Below are positions 6,007-8,487 of a DNA stretch of 8,487 nucleotides, in pieces. The stretch lies in the NCBI GenBank assembly GCA_012516015.1, contig JAAYXG010000308.1, positions 1 to 8,487 of the forward strand, in the 5' to 3' direction. The position numbers were made by a program, and so were the translations under genes. Under the pieces are notes generated by a model, which searched no databases, was not told where the DNA came from, and was given only the letters and a program-made list of their open reading frames with translations. The first letter of the stretch is position 1, and each line of letters starts with the position of its first letter. The DNA is from Lysobacteraceae bacterium. Its GTDB lineage: Bacteria > Pseudomonadota > Gammaproteobacteria > Steroidobacterales > Steroidobacteraceae.

Positions 6007-7134
6007 CGATTCGCGCGCCTGCTCGGCCTCGAGGAGGGCGACGAGGCGCTCGCCGACGGCTTCTCGCCGCCAGCCCTCGAGCAGGTGCTCCGTCTTGGCG
6101 GAGAATACGAGTTGCTCGATATCCCGACGCGTCGCCAGCAATTCAGGGCAGACTTGCAGCGCCTGCGCATGGGCTCGCACGAACTTCATGAGCTTCGTCA
6201 CGAGCGCGAGCTGCGACGGTTCCGGTCGCATCGGACGTTGCGCATCCATCTCCGATGCTTTCATCTGCTCGCCTCGCGCAACGATTTCGAGCAGCTCCTT
6301 GCCGCGCCTGCGGATCACGCCCTCCGATAGGCCCCGAATCTTCGCGAGGGCATCGGAATCCTTGGGCATGCGCTCGCTGATCTCGCGCAGCGCTTCATCG
6401 GGCAAGATCCAGCCGCGCGGCTTGTCGTGCCGGACGGCGAGCTCTTCCCGCCAGCCCGCAAGCAGCTTCGCAGTCGCACGCTGCTCGGGCTTCAAGCGGT
6501 CGAGTCCGCGCAGACGTCGCCACGCGTAACGTGGATCGATCTCGAACGTGTCGACTTGCTCGAGCTCCACGACCTCCTGCTCGAGCCAGTCGAGCCGGCC
6601 CGCGTTCTCGAGTGCGGTACGCAAGTCGACATAGAGCTTCGCGAGGTACCGGACGTCATCCGCGGCATACTCGAGCTGAGCTTCGCTCAAGGGTCGGCGG
6701 CTCCAGTCCGTTCGGGTGTGACCCTTTGCCAGCGACACGCCCAGACGCTGCGATACGAGTGTGCCGTAGCCGATTTGCGCCGATTGGCCGAGCAGCGCGG
6801 CCGCGATCTGAGTGTCGAAAAGCGGTGCGAGCGGAATGGCATGCGGCGCGCGAACGGCGAGGACCTCGAGGTCTTGACGCGCCGCGTGCAGTACTTTCAA
6901 GCGCGAGCGTGCCGACAGGAAGCTCCATAGCGATTCGAGATTCTCGATCGCGAGCGGATCGACAAGGGCGCAATAATCGAGCGAAGCGAGCTGAACGAGG
7001 CACAGCTTCGGGTAAAACGTGCTCTCGCGCATGAATTCCGTGTCGATCGCGATGAACTCCGCGCCTTCGAGCGCGCGCAAGGCGCTCTCGAGTCCTTCCG
7101 GCGTGTTGACGTAAACGGCTGGCGGCTTGCTCAC
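6004..7134 (-). CDS. rnd: Ribonuclease D (3'-5' exoribonuclease)
   Basis: A 3'-to-5' exoribonuclease that trims tRNA precursors and other small structured RNAs. With a GTG start at 7134 the protein has 376 residues, close to the E. coli enzyme. The DEDDy exonuclease domain spans about residues 5-175: Asp31 and Glu33 in FIAIDTEF, Asp88 in HAARQDLEVL, and Tyr156 with Asp160 in YAADDVRYLAKLY. An HRDC domain follows at about 215-290 (KPEQRATAKLLAGWREELA onward), then a second helical region to the C-terminus. The GTG is chosen because homology begins right after it (SKPPAVYVNT). The in-frame ATG at 7326 would add 64 residues of low-complexity sequence unlike the family and would cover the promoter. 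A weak GGTGG precedes the GTG. The gene is divergent from mpl and convergent with adk. Confidence 0.94.
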   Translation of the reverse strand: MSKPPAVYVNTPEGLESALRALEGAEFIAIDTEFMRESTFYPKLCLVQLASLDYCALVDPLAIENLESLWSFLSARSRLKVLHAARQDLEVLAVRAPHAIPLAPLFDTQIAAALLGQSAQIGYGTLVSQRLGVSLAKGHTRTDWSRRPLSEAQLEYAADDVRYLAKLYVDLRTALENAGRLDWLEQEVVELEQVDTFEIDPRYAWRRLRGLDRLKPEQRATAKLLAGWREELAVRHDKPRGWILPDEALREISERMPKDSDALAKIRGLSEGVIRRRGKELLEIVARGEQMKASEMDAQRPMRPEPSQLALVTKLMKFVRAHAQALQVCPELLATRRDIEQLVFSAKTEHLLEGWRREAVGERLVALLEAEQARES

Positions 7135-7176
7135 GTGCGCACCACCGCGGTCGTCGTGCGACGATTGCCGGGTTCG

Positions 7177-7205
7177 TTCGCCGGCCTTTCGGCCGGGTGT
7201 AGAAT
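7177..7205 (+). promoter_or_regulatory. Candidate mpl promoter
   Basis: TAGAAT (7200-7205) matches five of six -10 consensus positions and lies 17 bases after TTCGCC (7177-7182), a poor -35. It would give mpl a leader of about 135 bases. It overlaps the GAAA-loop hairpin, so the assignment is tentative. Confidence 0.25.
7181..7196 (-). other. GAAA-capped hairpin in the rnd leader
   Basis: CCGGCC and GGCCGG pair perfectly over 6 bp. On the minus strand the loop is GAAA, a stable GNRA tetraloop, which suggests that the rnd transcript is the functional strand. It lies about 45 bases before the GTG start and has no T run after it. Confidence 0.4.
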
Positions 7206-7230
7206 TCGGGAGAAAGGTTCGAGGATGATC

Positions 7231-7251
7231 GATCGCATTGCGGATCGCATT
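7231..7251. repeat. Two 9-base direct repeats at the rnd promoter
   Basis: GATCGCATT occurs at 7231-7239 and again at 7243-7251, a 12-base period. The second copy overlaps the -10 box of rnd and the pair covers its presumed transcription start. This placement would suit a repressor site. Confidence 0.4.
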
Positions 7252-7254
7252 ATA
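7249..7254 (-). promoter_or_regulatory. Consensus -10 box, probable rnd promoter
   Basis: On the minus strand the hexamer reads TATAAT, a perfect sigma-70 -10 element, in otherwise GC-rich DNA. No good -35 is found at 16-18 bases upstream. Transcription would begin near 7242 and give rnd an untranslated leader of roughly 100 bases. Confidence 0.45.
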
Positions 7255-7347
7255 GGTTAGGTGTGTGCTCCGCGAGCCGCAGGCACTCTCGCGAGTAGAC
7301 CGAAACGACCGCCTCGCCGACGCCACTCGCCTTCACTCGGGAGCTCC

Positions 7348-8487
7348 ATGCACGTTCATATCCTCGGGATCTGCGGCACGTTCATGGGCGGCATTGCCGC
7401 GCTGGCACGTGCCGCTGGACATCGGGTCACGGGATCGGATCAGAACGTCTATCCGCCGATGTCCGATCAGCTCGCCGCGCTCGGAATCGAGCTCATCGAA
7501 GGCTACGATCCAGGGCAGCTCGCGCTGCGACCGGATGTCGTCGTCGTCGGTAATGTGATGAGCCGCGGCAATCCGCTCGTGGAGGCGCTGCTTGAAAGCG
7601 GGATTCCCTATACGTCCGGGCCCGAATGGCTCGCGCGTCATGTGCTCGCAGGCAGATGGGTTCTTGCAGTTGCCGGCACGCATGGCAAGACGACTACGTC
7701 GAGCATTCTCGCCTGGATCCTCGAGCATGCCGGGCTCGATCCGGGGTTTCTGATCGGCGGAGTGCCCAGCAATTTCGCCACGACGGCCCGACTCGGGACA
7801 GGGCCGCACTTCGTCGTCGAAGCCGACGAGTACGACACGGCATTCTTCGATAAGCGCGCGAAGTTCGTGCACTATCGTCCGAGGACGGTCGTGCTCAACA
7901 ATCTCGAGCACGATCACGCGGATATCTATCCGGACGTCGCCGCGATCCAGTGGCAATTCCACCAATTGCTGCGCATGGTGCCGAGAAACGGCGCCGTCGT
8001 GGCGAACGCAGGCGATGCGCACGTCATGGAAGTCATCGACATGGGCTGTTGGACGCCGGTCGAGCGCTATTCAGTGGATCTGCACGGCGATACCGCGTGG
8101 TATGTGCTTGCCGCGCCGGAGAGCGACTACTCGAGCTTCGCGGTCATGGAAGGCAATCGTCACGTCGCCGATGTCGAATGGTCATTGCTCGGGCGACACA
8201 ACGCAGAGAATGCGCTTGCCGCACTGCTCGCTGCGCGACATGCGGGCGTTTCGATCGCTGCCGGTGCGCGCGCCTTGAAGTCGTTCGGAGGCGTTCGTCG
8301 CCGGCTCGAGTTGCGGGGCGTCGTGAATGGGGTGAGCGTGTTCGACGATTTTGCGCATCATCCGACCGCTGTCGCGACGACGATCGAGGGCCTGCGTCGC
8401 CGTATCGGCAGCGCTCGCCTGATCGCGGTATTCGAGCCGCGCTCGAACACGATGAAACTCGGCACGCACCGGGAAGCGCTCGCGCGA
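7348..8487 (+). CDS. mpl: UDP-MurNAc:L-Ala-gamma-D-Glu-mDAP ligase, 3'-truncated
   Basis: Murein peptide ligase: it joins the tripeptide recovered from old peptidoglycan to UDP-N-acetylmuramate with ATP, in the cytosolic cell-wall recycling pathway. The open frame runs to the window edge; 380 residues are visible of roughly 450-460 in family members. The N-terminal Rossmann-like domain opens with HILGICGTFMGG (4-15), typical of Mpl; MurC has a different opening. The Mur ligase ATP loop AGTHGKTT is at 109-116, EADEYDTAFFD at 158-168, LNNLEHDHADIY at 183-194, GRHNAENALA at 282-291, and the C-terminal-domain FDDFAHHPTA at 332-341, then FEPRSNTMK at 362-370. The ATG at 7348 has GGGAG four bases before it. 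The frame was followed by hand to the last base without interruption. It is divergent from rnd. Confidence 0.96.
   Translation, partial: MHVHILGICGTFMGGIAALARAAGHRVTGSDQNVYPPMSDQLAALGIELIEGYDPGQLALRPDVVVVGNVMSRGNPLVEALLESGIPYTSGPEWLARHVLAGRWVLAVAGTHGKTTTSSILAWILEHAGLDPGFLIGGVPSNFATTARLGTGPHFVVEADEYDTAFFDKRAKFVHYRPRTVVLNNLEHDHADIYPDVAAIQWQFHQLLRMVPRNGAVVANAGDAHVMEVIDMGCWTPVERYSVDLHGDTAWYVLAAPESDYSSFAVMEGNRHVADVEWSLLGRHNAENALAALLAARHAGVSIAAGARALKSFGGVRRRLELRGVVNGVSVFDDFAHHPTAVATTIEGLRRRIGSARLIAVFEPRSNTMKLGTHREALAR

Larger units (their letters stand above)
7135..7347. promoter_or_regulatory. Divergent intergenic region between rnd and mpl
   Basis: These 213 bases must drive both rnd (-) and mpl (+). 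They contain a consensus minus-strand -10 (7249-7254), a 9-base direct repeat overlapping it (7231-7251), a stable hairpin with a GAAA loop on the minus strand (7181-7196) and a weaker plus-strand promoter candidate (7177-7205). No additional gene is supported here. Confidence 0.6.

Noticed and set aside
5517..6170. Minus-strand 217-codon frame opposite the adk tail
   Set aside because: Phe/Ala/Arg-rich complement of the Lys/Ala tail codons; a composition artefact.
7135..7326. 64-residue N-terminal extension of rnd
   Set aside because: It does not resemble RNase D, overlaps the consensus -10 and the repeats, and homology starts exactly after the GTG at 7134.
7333..8022. Minus-strand 229-codon frame opposite mpl
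   Set aside because: Shadow of mpl; no recognisable domain and no ribosome site considered convincing.
1..8487. CRISPR array, tRNA or rRNA genes, prophage or defence system
   Set aside because: No spaced repeats, cloverleaf-like sequence or ribosomal RNA motifs were noticed, and all long genes are housekeeping apart from the intron.

Overview
The window is GC-rich chromosomal DNA. Its gene content (Mpl, RNase D, a PPi-dependent phosphofructokinase beside a proton-pumping pyrophosphatase) suggests a gammaproteobacterium, perhaps a Xanthomonadales/Steroidobacter/Nevskia-like lineage. That placement is inference, because no rRNA or tRNA is present.

Layout. Positions 1-1096 (+) are the 3' part of a group II intron: most of the reverse transcriptase/maturase ORF, then a readable domain V and domain VI ending in ...GAT at 1096. 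A 137-base non-coding gap follows, with a hairpin, a 50-base-offset direct repeat and tandem G-rich heptamers that reach the hppA stop codon. On the minus strand, pfp (4687-3416, PPi-dependent 6-phosphofructokinase) is followed by hppA (3297-1234, K+-independent H+-pumping pyrophosphatase). A very large inverted repeat lies in the 118-base gap between them. The 278-base divergent region 4688-4965 separates pfp from adk (4966-5979, +). The adk leader holds three consecutive hairpins, the last an intrinsic-terminator-like stem with a T run only 17 bases before the adk ATG. Adenylate kinase carries an unusual 116-residue Lys/Arg/Ala-rich C-terminal tail. rnd (7134-6004, -, RNase D) converges on adk with a 24-base gap. 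mpl (7348 to the window end, +, murein tripeptide ligase, 3' truncated) diverges from rnd across 213 bases of regulatory DNA. No stretch longer than 300 bases lacks a gene.

How the genes fit together. pfp and hppA both run on pyrophosphate: one uses PPi as phosphoryl donor in glycolysis, the other turns PPi hydrolysis into a proton gradient (or the reverse). adk recycles the AMP that PPi-releasing reactions produce. Together they form a small phosphoryl-energy cluster. rnd (RNA 3' processing) and mpl (peptidoglycan recycling) look like ordinary housekeeping neighbours. The items most worth a second look are the histone-H1-like tail on adenylate kinase, the attenuator-like adk leader, the G-quadruplex motif starting at the hppA stop, and the pfp-hppA intercistronic cruciform.
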